A DNA stretch of 42,487 nt, from NCBI GenBank assembly GCA_003559855.1, contig PWJZ01000087.1:1-42487 (forward strand), in the 5' to 3' direction. Within the stretch, counting starts at the first letter, position 1; every line of letters starts with the position of its first letter. The notes under the pieces were generated by a model. It saw nothing but the letters and a program-made list of their open reading frames with translations, had not been told where the DNA came from and did not search any database. Both the position numbers and the translations under genes were made by a program. This document shows, one piece after another, positions 24,839-34,233 of this stretch. Source of the stretch: Bacteroidales bacterium (GTDB lineage Bacteria; Bacteroidota; Bacteroidia; Bacteroidales; UBA7960).

Positions 24839-26221
24839 ATGCATGATGACAGGAGAATATTCTCTCTTCTTGAAATTACGCAAAGCCTGAGATCTGTCAT
24901 TGAGCGTAACTATACCGGCACTTATTGGATAAAAGCGGAGATTGCCAGGCTGAATTTTTATCCCCGAAGCGGACATTGTTATCCTGAATTGGTTGAGAAA
25001 GCAGGAAATATCATTAAAGCACAAATGCGTGCAAACATTTGGGCTAGCGACTACCAAAATATCAGCAATAATTTCCAAAACATAGTTGGCGAAGAATTAA
25101 AAGAAGGTATCAATATCCTTTTCAGGGCATCAATAACTTTTCATCCGGTCTACGGGCTTTCTCTCAACATTGTGGAGATAGAGCCGTCATTTACTTTGGG
25201 TGAAATGGCCCGTGAAAAACAACAAACCATAGAAAAACTAATAAGTGAAAAACTTTTCGATAAAAACAAAAGCACGCATCTTCCGCTTTTACCGTCGCAA
25301 ATTGCCGTAGTTTCGGTAGAAACAAGTAAAGGTTATCATGATTTCCGCAATATAATAAACAACCACCACCGACAATTTGCGATAAAATACAAATTGTTTC
25401 CCGCAATACTACAAGGCGACCGCGCAGTAGAAACTATTTCGGCGCAATTGAGGATAATAAGAAAAAATGCTGATGATTTTGATGCCGTTGCAATTATCAG
25501 GGGAGGCGGAGGAGACATAGGTCTGAATTGCTACGATAATTACCAAATGGCTAAAGAAGTCGCTCTTTGCCCGATACCCGTTATAACCGGTATCGGACAC
25601 TCTACAAACCAAACTATTGTCGAAACGATCGCATGGGAAAATAAGATAACACCAACTGACATAGCTTACTTTTTTATAAACAAATTTGAAACCTTCTTCA
25701 ACCGACTGGAAGACAACAGAAAAACACTGGTTAATAATGCCGGTAAGCTCATGAAACAGGAAAACTACAGAATCATGCATGTCTGGAACATGATAAAGGC
25801 TCACGGTAATAAAACACTTCAAAAACAAAACTATCTGATATTCAACCTTTCGAAATACCTGCACAAGGTATCCTCTAACCGTATCAAATACCAACAAGAC
25901 AAATTGTCAGACACAGCAGCGAAAATTGCTTACCTGCCTGAAAAGCACATATTTAAACTACAATCGCGATTAAAACTATTTATAAAAATATTCTCTGCGT
26001 TAACATCAAATCATATTAAAATCGAAAAAAACAAAATTTTATTACATGAAAACAAAGCAACCCTTTTAAACCCAAACAATACCCTGAAACGAGGATATTC
26101 CATAACACTTAAAAAAGGTGATCGCATAACTTCATCAAAATCAGCCGGTAAAGGTGATGAGATTGAAACTGTTTTAAGCATAGGAAAATTAATCAGTATT
26201 GTCAAACAACAAAAAGATTAA
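24839..26221 (+). CDS. xseA: Exodeoxyribonuclease VII large subunit
   Basis: Catalytic subunit of the single-strand-specific nuclease ExoVII, active in the cytoplasm with XseB. The 460-aa protein has the N-terminal OB-fold (ITQSLRSVIERNYTGTYWIKAEIARLN, then MRANIW) and the Exonuc_VII_L core with IAVVSVETSKGYHDF, LFPAILQGDRA, AVAIIRGGGGDIGLNCYDNY and PVITGIGHSTNQTIVE. A helical region and NPNNTLKRGYSIT close the protein. Usual length. Followed 54 bp later by xseB. Confidence 0.96.
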   Translation: MHDDRRIFSLLEITQSLRSVIERNYTGTYWIKAEIARLNFYPRSGHCYPELVEKAGNIIKAQMRANIWASDYQNISNNFQNIVGEELKEGINILFRASITFHPVYGLSLNIVEIEPSFTLGEMAREKQQTIEKLISEKLFDKNKSTHLPLLPSQIAVVSVETSKGYHDFRNIINNHHRQFAIKYKLFPAILQGDRAVETISAQLRIIRKNADDFDAVAIIRGGGGDIGLNCYDNYQMAKEVALCPIPVITGIGHSTNQTIVETIAWENKITPTDIAYFFINKFETFFNRLEDNRKTLVNNAGKLMKQENYRIMHVWNMIKAHGNKTLQKQNYLIFNLSKYLHKVSSNRIKYQQDKLSDTAAKIAYLPEKHIFKLQSRLKLFIKIFSALTSNHIKIEKNKILLHENKATLLNPNNTLKRGYSITLKKGDRITSSKSAGKGDEIETVLSIGKLISIVKQQKD

Positions 26222-26275
26222 TTTTGAAATATTCAAAACCTGCTCAAATAACTATTAACTAAAAAAGAAAATCTA

Positions 26276-26494
26276 ATGGCAGAATCATTAAAATATTCTG
26301 AAGCAATTGAAGAACTTGAAAACATCGTTAACGAAATAGAAGATGATCAAATTTCACTGGATGAATTGACCGTCAAACTTAAACGCGCATCCTATCTGAT
26401 AAAAAAATGCAAAAAGGCACTTTTTGAAACAGAGCAGGAAGTAAAAACCATTCTTGATGAAATGAAAGACCCTGAATCTGACTCTGACAAATAA
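26276..26494 (+). CDS. xseB: Exodeoxyribonuclease VII small subunit
   Basis: 72-aa helical protein with the XseB pattern: YSEAIEELENIVNEIEDDQISLDELTVKLKRASYLIKKCKKALFETE. It binds the XseA helical region. Co-transcribed with xseA. Confidence 0.93.
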   Translation: MAESLKYSEAIEELENIVNEIEDDQISLDELTVKLKRASYLIKKCKKALFETEQEVKTILDEMKDPESDSDK

Positions 26495-26522
26495 CTTTTT
26501 TAAATCTGCTCAATTTAAAACA

Positions 26523-26557
26523 CCGTTTCTATAAAAAACTAAGAACGGCCTTTTTTT
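26523..26557 (+). terminator. Terminator of xseAB
   Basis: CCGTTTCT pairs with AGAACGG (one bulged base) and is followed by CCTTTTTTT. Confidence 0.65.
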
Positions 26558-26609
26558 ATAACAGCAAACTTAAAACCTGAATCCAGGGCTATAAAATTAC
26601 CAAATAATC

Positions 26610-26643
26610 TTTGAGGTTCTTCTTTACTAAATGATTAACTTTG
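26610..26643 (+). promoter_or_regulatory. Promoter of the suf operon
   Basis: TTTG (26610-26613) and TAACTTTG (26636-26643) separated by 22 bp match the Bacteroidota consensus; leader of about 65 bases to sufB. Confidence 0.65.
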
Positions 26644-26715
26644 CACAATTATTTTGAGGGCCTCCAATGCGTGATTTTTTGACGGCTGCTTATATTATTC
26701 ACATTTTCTAATAAA

Positions 26716-28164
26716 ATGCAAAACAATAACAACAAACTAATAGATAAGTTTACCCGTGACGAGTACAAATACGGTTTTTATACTGATATTCAAACTGATA
26801 CGGCATCAAAAGGTTTATCGGAAGATACTGTTCGTTTTATATGGGCTAAGAAGAAGGAGCCTGATTTCATGCTTGATTTCAGGTTAAAAGCATTCAGGCA
26901 CTGGCAAAAGATGAAAGAGCCAACCTGGGCGCACATAAAATACAATCCTATAGATTACCAGGATATGATTTATTATGCTGCTCCCCGCAAAAAGCCACAA
27001 TACGAGAACCTGGACCAGGTTGACCCTGAATTGCTTGAAACTTTCAATAAGCTGGGCATACCTCTTGAAGAACAAAAACAATTGGCGGGCATTGCCGTTG
27101 ATGCTGTTATGGACAGCGTATCCATAACTACTACTTACAAGAAAAAGCTTGCTGAAAAAGGCATAATCTTTTCATCGTTTAGTGAAGCGTTGCAAAATCA
27201 TCCTGAATTGGTACGAGAACATATCGCTTCCGTTGTGCCTTATACCGATAATTTTTTTGCCGCTTTAAACTCTGCCGTGTTCAGTGATGGCTCTTTCGTT
27301 TATATACCCAAGGGTGTTAAATGTCCGATAGAGCTTTCTACCTATTTCAGGATAAATGCAGCTAATACGGGTCAATTTGAAAGGACGCTCATAGTTGCCG
27401 GGGAAGATAGTTATGTCAGCTATCTTGAAGGCTGTACAGCTCCTATGCGAAGCGAAAATCAGTTACATGCCGCCGTTGTTGAAATCATTGCTCAAAAAAA
27501 CGCCGAAGTTAAATATTCTACCGTGCAAAACTGGTGGCCGGGAGATAAAAAAGGCAAAGGTGGAGTATTTAATTTTGTTACCAAAAGAGGAATTTGTAAA
27601 GGTGATAATGCTAAAATCTCATGGACACAGGTAGAAACCGGTTCCGCCATTACATGGAAATATCCAAGCCTGATACTTAAAGGCAATAATACTACCGGCG
27701 AGTTTTTCTCGGTTGCAGTAACCAATAATATGCAACAAGCTGATACCGGAACCAAAATGATACATTTAGGTAAAAATTCGCGCAGCACAATCATCAGTAA
27801 GGGCATTTCTGCCGGAAACAGCAATAACAGCTATCGCGGACTTGTTAAAATGTCGAAAGAAGCTGCCAACTCAAGAAACTTTTCCCAGTGCGACTCTTTA
27901 CTGCTTGGTAACAGATCAGGAGCACATACATTCCCTTATATAGACGTTCAAAACAAATCGTCGGTCGCCGAGCATGAAGCTACCACCAGTAAAATTTCCG
28001 AAGACCAGCTTTTCTATTGCCTGCAAAGAGGCATAGATATGGAAAACGCAATAGGACTTATAGTTAACGGATATGCCAAAGATGTACTTAATAAACTGCC
28101 GATGGAGTTTGCCGTAGAAGCACAAAACTTACTGTCGGTTAGTTTGGAAGGAAGTGTCGGATAA
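26716..28164 (+). CDS. sufB: Fe-S cluster assembly scaffold SufB
   Basis: SufB with SufC and SufD forms the SufBC2D scaffold on which Fe-S clusters are built in the cytoplasm. The 482-aa protein has SufB hallmarks: [83 protein letters not shown] and the conserved C-terminal [26 protein letters not shown]. First gene of sufBCDS. The 175-bp gap to sufC carries a palindromic repeat. Confidence 0.97.
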   Translation: MQNNNNKLIDKFTRDEYKYGFYTDIQTDTASKGLSEDTVRFIWAKKKEPDFMLDFRLKAFRHWQKMKEPTWAHIKYNPIDYQDMIYYAAPRKKPQYENLDQVDPELLETFNKLGIPLEEQKQLAGIAVDAVMDSVSITTTYKKKLAEKGIIFSSFSEALQNHPELVREHIASVVPYTDNFFAALNSAVFSDGSFVYIPKGVKCPIELSTYFRINAANTGQFERTLIVAGEDSYVSYLEGCTAPMRSENQLHAAVVEIIAQKNAEVKYSTVQNWWPGDKKGKGGVFNFVTKRGICKGDNAKISWTQVETGSAITWKYPSLILKGNNTTGEFFSVAVTNNMQQADTGTKMIHLGKNSRSTIISKGISAGNSNNSYRGLVKMSKEAANSRNFSQCDSLLLGNRSGAHTFPYIDVQNKSSVAEHEATTSKISEDQLFYCLQRGIDMENAIGLIVNGYAKDVLNKLPMEFAVEAQNLLSVSLEGSVG

Positions 28165-28240
28165 AAAATCCGTGAATTTGAAATTAATTAAATAAAACCA
28201 TACAGAGACCTTTAAATGATAGAAATATAAAATATAAACA

Positions 28241-28319
28241 GAACACGGATTATACTGATTTGACTGATGATAGCAAATGAATATGCGTAAATCCGCCTAA
28301 TCTGTGTCATCTGTGTTCC
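28241..28319. repeat. Palindromic dispersed repeat between sufB and sufC
   Basis: GAACACGGATTATACTGATT (left) and ATCCGCCTAATCTGTGTCAT plus CTGTGTTC (right) form an imperfect long hairpin of the ACACGGAT…ATCCGTGT type seen scattered in many Bacteroidota genomes (recalled). It sits in the transcribed spacer of the operon. Confidence 0.55.
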
Positions 28320-28339
28320 AACAAAAAACATAACATAAT

Positions 28340-29089
28340 ATGTTATCAATAAAAAATTTAAAAGTATCGATTGAGGATAAGCTTATTCTTAAAGGCTTAA
28401 ACCTGGAGGTAAAAGAAGGTGAGATTCACGCAATTATGGGACCCAACGGCACCGGCAAAAGCACACTTGCCTGGGTCATTGCAGGGCGTAATGATTTCAC
28501 TGTCGAACAGGGAGAAGTAACTTATATGGGAAAAAACCTTTTGGATATACCCCCTGAAGCACGTTCAAAAGAAGGTATATTCCTTGGCTTTCAATACCCG
28601 GTTGAAATACCGGGTGTAAGTATGACAAATTTCATGAGAACAGCAATTAATGAAAAACGCAAGCACCTTGATCTTAAACCTTTATCGGGTGCAGAATTTC
28701 TTAAACTCATGGAAGAAAAAAAGAAACTTGTAAAAATCCAATCAAAACTTACAGACAGGTCGGTCAACGAAGGTTTTTCCGGCGGAGAAAAAAAGAAAAA
28801 TGAAATATTTCAAATGGCTTTGCTTGAACCAAAACTTGCAATTCTTGATGAAACCGACTCAGGGCTTGATATAGATGCACTTAAAGTTGTGGCAAACGGA
28901 GTAAACATGCTCCGCCGTAAAGATAATGCAACAATTATTATTACTCATTATCAGCGATTGCTCGACTATATTATCCCCGACTTCGTTCATGTGCTTTTTG
29001 ACGGTATGATTGTAAAAAGCGGAGGTAAAGAACTTGCTTTCGAACTTGAAGAAAAGGGCTATGAATGGATAAAAAATAAAAGTGAATAG
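28340..29089 (+). CDS. sufC: Fe-S assembly ATPase SufC
   Basis: The 249-aa ABC-type ATPase energises the SufBCD complex. It has Walker A GPNGTGKST, the Q-loop FLGFQYPVEIPG, the signature-like GFSGGEKKKNE, Walker B LAILDETDSGLD and the H-loop IITHYQ. All are normal for SufC; length is typical. Confidence 0.97.
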   Translation: MLSIKNLKVSIEDKLILKGLNLEVKEGEIHAIMGPNGTGKSTLAWVIAGRNDFTVEQGEVTYMGKNLLDIPPEARSKEGIFLGFQYPVEIPGVSMTNFMRTAINEKRKHLDLKPLSGAEFLKLMEEKKKLVKIQSKLTDRSVNEGFSGGEKKKNEIFQMALLEPKLAILDETDSGLDIDALKVVANGVNMLRRKDNATIIITHYQRLLDYIIPDFVHVLFDGMIVKSGGKELAFELEEKGYEWIKNKSE

Positions 29090-29131
29090 ATATTATTACA
29101 ATATTTGTCAATATGTCAAAATTTTGAACCG

Positions 29132-30547
29132 ATGATCGCAAATAACAACAGCTCATTAAAACCTCATGCTTTTAAAAAAGCTATGATAGCCCTGTTTGAG
29201 AATAAACATGATCAAATACCCGGTAATTCTTCCGATATAATTGACAAATTAAGACAAATAGCTTTTGAGCATTTCAAACAGTTAGAACTTCCCTCCAAAA
29301 CAATGGAAAGCTGGCGTTTTACAAACCCCGAGCCCTTATTCAGGGATGACTACATTATTGATTTTGAATCGAAGTTTCAAAAAATTGATGTCAGTAAAAT
29401 TTTCACCTGCGATGTTTATGATCTCGACACATATTGTGTTACGCTTATCAACGGTTGGTTTGCTTATAAAAACTCGCCGCTGAGCTGTCTTAAAGATGGT
29501 ACCATAATTGGGAGCCTGTACAAGGCCATGGAGATCTACCCCGATATTATCGAAAAGTATCTGGGCTCTGTTGCCAAAATCAGTGAACAAAGCCTGATAT
29601 CACTTAATACGGTATTCATGCAGGATGGGTTGTTCATTTATGTTCCTGACAATGTTAAAGTTGAAAAGCCGGTGCAGGTCATCAACATTGTAGACTCAGA
29701 TAAACCGGTATTCCTGCAACCCCGCAACCTGATCATAGCAGGCAAAAACAGTAAGCTGACACTTGTGCATTGTGATCATTCACTGACACATAACATCAGT
29801 TTTACCAATACCGTTTCGGAAGTTATACTGCACAAAAATGCATTTATTGATCATTATAAAGTTCAAAATAAAGGACGCAACTCAGCTCTGGTTACCTCTA
29901 TGTTTTTCCGCCAGGAACAAAACAGCACCCTTAATAACAATGTTATGACACTTAACGGAGGTCTTACCAGAAACCAGGTTGATCTTTCCATTAAGGGCGA
30001 AAACTGCACTGCCGAATTAAACGGATTATACCTTATGGACAAATACCAGCATATAGATAACAGCGTTTTTGCTGACCATGCAGCGCCCAACAGTCGATCA
30101 AACCAACTCTATAAAGGCATCCTTGACGACCAGGCAAGTGGCGTCTTTAGCGGAAAAGTGCTTGTAAGAAGGGGCTCTCAAAACACCATGGCTTTCCAAA
30201 ACAATAAAAACATATTATTGACCGATGAAGCTAAGATCAACACTCAACCATTCCTCGAAATTTATGCTGATGATGTGAAATGCAGCCATGGCGCAACTGT
30301 TGGACAATTAGACCCAAATGCAATGTTCTATATGAGATCGCGGGGAATATGCGAAAGAACCGCACGACAACTGCTTATGTATGCTTTCGCAAGTGAAGTT
30401 GTGAAAAAAATATCAATAGAACCATTAAAAGATAATATAAATAAACTCGTTGAAAAAAGACTTAAAGGTGAACTGTCAATATGTGACCAGTGCATATTGA
30501 ACTGCAGCAGTAAAGAACCCAGATTTGTTCAAAATATTCTGGATTGA
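29132..30547 (+). CDS. sufD: Fe-S assembly protein SufD
   Basis: Partner of SufB in the scaffold complex; 471 aa from the ATG at 29132. A TTG at 29105 would add nine residues but has no support. Typical segments are LPSKTMESWRFTNPEPLF (N-terminal), NTVFMQDGLFIYVPDNV, VFADHAAPNSRSNQLYKGILDDQASGVFSGKVLVRRGSQNT and AEIKCSHGATVGQLD-like DDVKCSHGATVGQLDPNAMFYMRSRGI. Begins 42 bp after sufC. Confidence 0.95.
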   Translation: MIANNNSSLKPHAFKKAMIALFENKHDQIPGNSSDIIDKLRQIAFEHFKQLELPSKTMESWRFTNPEPLFRDDYIIDFESKFQKIDVSKIFTCDVYDLDTYCVTLINGWFAYKNSPLSCLKDGTIIGSLYKAMEIYPDIIEKYLGSVAKISEQSLISLNTVFMQDGLFIYVPDNVKVEKPVQVINIVDSDKPVFLQPRNLIIAGKNSKLTLVHCDHSLTHNISFTNTVSEVILHKNAFIDHYKVQNKGRNSALVTSMFFRQEQNSTLNNNVMTLNGGLTRNQVDLSIKGENCTAELNGLYLMDKYQHIDNSVFADHAAPNSRSNQLYKGILDDQASGVFSGKVLVRRGSQNTMAFQNNKNILLTDEAKINTQPFLEIYADDVKCSHGATVGQLDPNAMFYMRSRGICERTARQLLMYAFASEVVKKISIEPLKDNINKLVEKRLKGELSICDQCILNCSSKEPRFVQNILD

Positions 30548-30600
30548 AATTATGATTGGTAAATTAAAGTACAACAGTACATGTAAAGATTTTGCTCTGG

Positions 30601-30675
30601 TGCAATCTCTGTTATACTCTGTGCAACTCTTTGATTATTTGTTTTATTATTTTTTTATTACAGAGATAGACAGAG
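30601..30675. repeat. Palindromic dispersed repeat between sufD and sufS
   Basis: CTCTGTTATACTCTGTG on the left and ACAGAGATAGACAGAGTG on the right pair imperfectly around an AT-rich loop. It belongs to the CTCTGTG…CACAGAG type of dispersed repeat. The 197-bp spacer holds no credible gene. Confidence 0.5.
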
Positions 30676-30744
30676 TGACCGCCAATCTGAAAAATATCCG
30701 TACAAATAATTTTTTTAAGGACTTTTATTAATCTGAATAATTAT

Positions 30745-31965
30745 ATGAGTTTTGATATTCAAAAATTACGAGAGGAATTCCCTGTATTACATCAACAAAT
30801 AAACAAAAAGCCCTTTGTTTATTTCGACAATGCAGCAACTACTCAAAAGCCCAGGGTTGTCATTGAAAGGTTAAATGATTACTATAGTAATGAAAATTGC
30901 AATATACACCGTGGTGATTATTATTTGAGCCGCAAGGCAACCGAAGCTTATGAAAACAGCCGTAAAACAACCCAATTGTTTATTAATGCTCAACGGCCAA
31001 GTGAAATTATTTTCACACGCGGGGCAACCGACGCCTTGAATTTAGTTGCATCCTCTTTTTCAAGGAAGTTTATCGGCAAAGGCGATGAAGTTCTTATATC
31101 GGCTATGGAACATCATTCCAATATAGTTCCATGGCAATTGGCTTGCCAGGAAAGGGGAGCCAAATTAAAAATAATACCCATTAACCAAAGCGGTGAACTT
31201 ATCATGGATAAGTACTATGATATGCTCAATGAAAAAACACGAATTGTGGCAATCACCCATGTAAGCAATACTTTGGGTACTATAAACCCTGTAAGACAGG
31301 TCATAAAAGCTGCCCGTCAGAAAAACATACCGGTGCTTTTAGACGGAGCTCAGGCTGTAGCACATATGAAAGTTGACGTCTCCCAGCTTGATTGTGATTT
31401 TTACTGCTTTTCCGGTCATAAAATGTACGGACCGATGGGTGTGGGGGTGCTGTACGGTAAAGAAGAGTGGCTGGAACAAATGCCCCCCTATCAAAGCGGA
31501 GGTGAAATGATCAGCAACGTCACCTTTGCCAAAACAACATTTAATGATTTGCCGTTTAAATTTGAAGCCGGAACACCAAATGTTGCAGATGTGCTTGCAC
31601 TCGAACAAGCCATATTATTTGTTCAATCTCTTAAATACGAAAATATTGAAAAACATGAAAACAATCTGCTGCAATACATTACACAAGAATTGCAGAAAAT
31701 TGACAAAATACGGCTCATAGGAACGGCAACCGAAAAAACCAGCGTAATATCATTCCTCTTTGAAGATATTCATCCATACGATACAGGTGTTATTTTGGAT
31801 AAATTGGGGATTGCTGTCAGAACGGGTCATCACTGTACAGAACCGCTAATGGATTTTTTCCAGATTCCCGGAACTGTCAGAGCCGCTTTGGCTGTCTATA
31901 ACAATAAAAAAGAGATAGACCTGTTTACAGAAGGGCTGAAGATGGTCAGAAAGATGCTGGTCTAA
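30745..31965 (+). CDS. sufS: Cysteine desulfurase SufS (group II)
   Basis: PLP enzyme that removes sulfur from cysteine and hands it to SufE/SufBCD. The 406-aa protein has the PLP lysine in CFSGHKMYGPMG (Lys226), the catalytic Cys364 in RTGHHCTEP, and AMEHHSNIVPWQ, ITHVSNTLGT and DGAQAVAHMKVDV. The short loop around the cysteine is the SufS type. Last of the compact sufBCDS group. Confidence 0.97.
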   Translation: MSFDIQKLREEFPVLHQQINKKPFVYFDNAATTQKPRVVIERLNDYYSNENCNIHRGDYYLSRKATEAYENSRKTTQLFINAQRPSEIIFTRGATDALNLVASSFSRKFIGKGDEVLISAMEHHSNIVPWQLACQERGAKLKIIPINQSGELIMDKYYDMLNEKTRIVAITHVSNTLGTINPVRQVIKAARQKNIPVLLDGAQAVAHMKVDVSQLDCDFYCFSGHKMYGPMGVGVLYGKEEWLEQMPPYQSGGEMISNVTFAKTTFNDLPFKFEAGTPNVADVLALEQAILFVQSLKYENIEKHENNLLQYITQELQKIDKIRLIGTATEKTSVISFLFEDIHPYDTGVILDKLGIAVRTGHHCTEPLMDFFQIPGTVRAALAVYNNKKEIDLFTEGLKMVRKMLV

Positions 31966-32007
31966 AGAATAAACGAAAACAATTATTTTAAAACCATTAT
32001 ACATTAT

Positions 32008-32496
32008 ATGTCTGATAAAAACAATTACAGAGCAAAAGTGCTGTTGAAATCCGTTATGAAAATATACGGAATAATCTTTATTGCGATAATTGTTTCTATC
32101 GTTATAGCCTCATTATATGTAAGTAATTCAGGCAGTATTCTTCAGGAAAAAAGCCCTGCCGCCTACTTTATGCAATGGATTGCAATAGCAGCAACAATAG
32201 GGATTTTGCCCGCAGGCTACATCTCATCCCAAAGGTCAATTAAAAAAATAAAGACATCAATTAGTCTTTCCGCAAAACTTCTGCCATACCGAAAAGCTAT
32301 GATCTTCAAATTCCTGTCAATACTTTCAGCTGCCGTATTGTCAAGTGCGTTCTTTTTGTTGACGGGTAATACAAACCTAATGCTTATACTGGCTATAATA
32401 ATTCTGTTCTATATAATCAGTAAACCTAACCCTTTTAAAATTGCAGACGACCTTAATCTTAACGAAGAAGAAAAACAAGAACTGATGACCAAATAA
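32008..32496 (+). CDS. Four-helix membrane protein of unknown function
   Basis: 162-aa protein with four predicted hydrophobic helices (about residues 18-40, 51-70, 96-117 and 121-137) and an acidic C-terminus (DDLNLNEEEKQELMTK). I recognise no family. It starts 43 bp behind sufS and ends at a terminator, so it is the last gene of the suf transcript. Small membrane proteins of this pattern occur widely in Bacteroidota without known role. Confidence 0.75.
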   Translation: MSDKNNYRAKVLLKSVMKIYGIIFIAIIVSIVIASLYVSNSGSILQEKSPAAYFMQWIAIAATIGILPAGYISSQRSIKKIKTSISLSAKLLPYRKAMIFKFLSILSAAVLSSAFFLLTGNTNLMLILAIIILFYIISKPNPFKIADDLNLNEEEKQELMTK

Positions 32497-32503
32497 ACTT
32501 GTT

Positions 32504-32533
32504 ACCCTATATGTATCATATAGGTCTTTTTTT
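32504..32533 (+). terminator. Terminator of the suf transcript
   Basis: CCTATATG/CATATAGG stem with TAT loop followed by TCTTTTTTTT. Confidence 0.85.
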
Positions 32534-32668
32534 TAAAAAATAATTAATTTTGTCTTGTAAAAATGTTATTTAACTGTTGCCGTATTTAAAAGCAGTTGCT
32601 TCTTGTTATGAACAGCAAAAACGATAATAAGCATCCGGCAACCCGGCAATCAACCAAAACAAAACCCT

Positions 32669-33094
32669 ATGAGCATAGAAGATATTGAATCGGAAGTAGT
32701 TTCGGAATTTGAAATGTTCGAAGACTGGACGGACAAATACAATTATCTTATTGAGCAGGGCAAATCAGTTAAGCCTTTAGAAGAAAAATACAAACAGCCG
32801 CAATACCTTATCAAAGGATGTCAGTCACAAGTCTGGCTTCATGCATCATACGAAAACGGAAAAATTAAATTCAGGGCCGACAGCGATGCCCTGATAACAA
32901 AAGGGATCATTGCATTTCTGCTTCGCGTTCTATCTGGCAGAACACCGGACGAAATAATAAATGCCAAACTCTCATTTATCGAAAAAACCGGGCTGAAAGA
33001 ACATCTCTCTCCCACCAGGGCTAATGGCCTTAACAATATGATAAAACAAATAAAATTATATGCAATGGCATTAAAAGCCAAAAACAAAAATTGA
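32669..33094 (+). CDS. sufE: Sulfur acceptor SufE
   Basis: The 141-aa protein takes persulfide sulfur from SufS. Cys51 in LIKGCQSQVWLHA is the acceptor, in the same position as in E. coli SufE. Other motifs are FEMFEDWTDKYNYLIEQGK and IAFLLRVLSGRTPDEI. It is separated from sufBCDS by a terminator and therefore probably transcribed on its own, though no clean promoter was found before it. Confidence 0.95.
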   Translation: MSIEDIESEVVSEFEMFEDWTDKYNYLIEQGKSVKPLEEKYKQPQYLIKGCQSQVWLHASYENGKIKFRADSDALITKGIIAFLLRVLSGRTPDEIINAKLSFIEKTGLKEHLSPTRANGLNNMIKQIKLYAMALKAKNKN

Positions 33095-33200
33095 TTTTAG
33101 TTTTTTATATTTGCACTTTAAAAAAGATTGTATTTTTGACACGGTAAAGAAATTATTCAAGTCTTGCGTTTTAAATTCAGTGTTATCTGTTTTTACAAAA

Positions 33201-33233
33201 TTTGTGTCAGGAAACCTTTAAAAGATATATTTG
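33201..33233 (+). promoter_or_regulatory. Promoter of gcvH
   Basis: TTTG (33201-33204) and TATATTTG (33226-33233) with a 21-bp spacer match the consensus. A second TATATTTG at 33106-33113 lacks a -33 box. Confidence 0.65.
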
Positions 33234-33309
33234 CCCTGGAAAAAATTTTTCAATAAATATTAATTAAAAGTTAAGCCATAGATTTAATAACAATTAAAAC
33301 ATCAAACAA

Positions 33310-33687
33310 ATGAAATATCCTGATAATATTAAGTACACTAAAGATCATGAGTGGGTTAAGATAAATGGTGATGAAGTATACGTTGGCATCACCGATTTTG
33401 CTCAAAACGAATTAGGCGACATTGTATTTATTGAAGTAGATACTGTCGGCGAAACACTGGATAAGGAGGAAGCATTCGGCACAATTGAAGCCGTAAAAAC
33501 TGTTTCAGACATGTTTATGCCTGTGTCGGGTGAAGTGCTTGAATTCAATGAAGAACTGGAAAATTCGCCCGATATTATAAATAAAGACCCTTACGGCGAA
33601 GGATGGATCATTAAAATAAAATTAACTGACAAAGCAGAATTGGACGAATTGCTTTCGGCTGAGGAGTACAAAAAATCGGTTGAATAA
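33310..33687 (+). CDS. gcvH: Glycine cleavage system H protein
   Basis: Lipoyl carrier of the glycine cleavage system, shuttling the aminomethyl group between P and T proteins. 125 aa with lipoyl-lysine Lys63 in [20 protein letters not shown], the N-terminal [31 protein letters not shown] and the C-terminal [11 protein letters not shown]. gcvT and gcvP are not in the window. It may also serve lipoate relay. Confidence 0.96.
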   Translation: MKYPDNIKYTKDHEWVKINGDEVYVGITDFAQNELGDIVFIEVDTVGETLDKEEAFGTIEAVKTVSDMFMPVSGEVLEFNEELENSPDIINKDPYGEGWIIKIKLTDKAELDELLSAEEYKKSVE

Positions 33688-34138
33688 CATATTTATAAAA
33701 ATACCGGTGCAAAAGTCCCGCAAAGGTTTAATATTCATAGGGCATTTGTTGCCCGCAATCATCTGGGGAGTTGGTATTTTTATCGTTATAAGTATTCCGG
33801 AAAGCGCAATACCAAAGGTAAGGCTTCTTAATATCGAACATATTGATAAAGTAATCCATTTTGCTTTATTCTTTATTTTCAGCCTGCTATTGTGCTTTGG
33901 GTTTTTTAAACAAAATTTGTTCAGATCATTGCAAGGGCATTATATGGTTTACGCCATATCCATAAGCGTTATTTATGGTGGCTTTACCGAAGTTATTCAG
34001 GCAACATGGCTTATTTCGCGTAGTGGAAATGTTTGGGATTTTTTTGCCAATATTACGGGAGCTATAACAGGAGCGCTTATTTTTTACGGTCTCTTTAAAA
34101 ATAAATTGTTAAAAAATCTCAACAAAAATAAATTATAA
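33680..34138 (+). CDS. VanZ-like membrane protein
   Basis: The 152-aa protein has four membrane helices, with the VanZ-family pattern [20 protein letters not shown] and [36 protein letters not shown]. The start is a TTG that overlaps the end of gcvH by eight bases; no in-frame ATG exists before the second half of the protein, so translational coupling with gcvH is likely. Function of VanZ-like proteins outside teicoplanin resistance is unknown. A gcvH-VanZ order is familiar in Bacteroidota (recalled). Confidence 0.82.
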   Translation: MNNIFIKIPVQKSRKGLIFIGHLLPAIIWGVGIFIVISIPESAIPKVRLLNIEHIDKVIHFALFFIFSLLLCFGFFKQNLFRSLQGHYMVYAISISVIYGGFTEVIQATWLISRSGNVWDFFANITGAITGALIFYGLFKNKLLKNLNKNKL

Positions 34139-34233
34139 GAGCCACAACTTTATTAATTCGATTATTTTTTGTATCTTAGCTAAAAAGAAACCAGCAAAAA
34201 AGACGTTATTAAGAATATAAATAAAATAAAATC

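Noticed and set aside
30525-30731. 68-codon frame between sufD and sufS
   Set aside because: It starts inside sufD and reads through a palindromic dispersed repeat; no ribosome site and no protein-like conservation visible.
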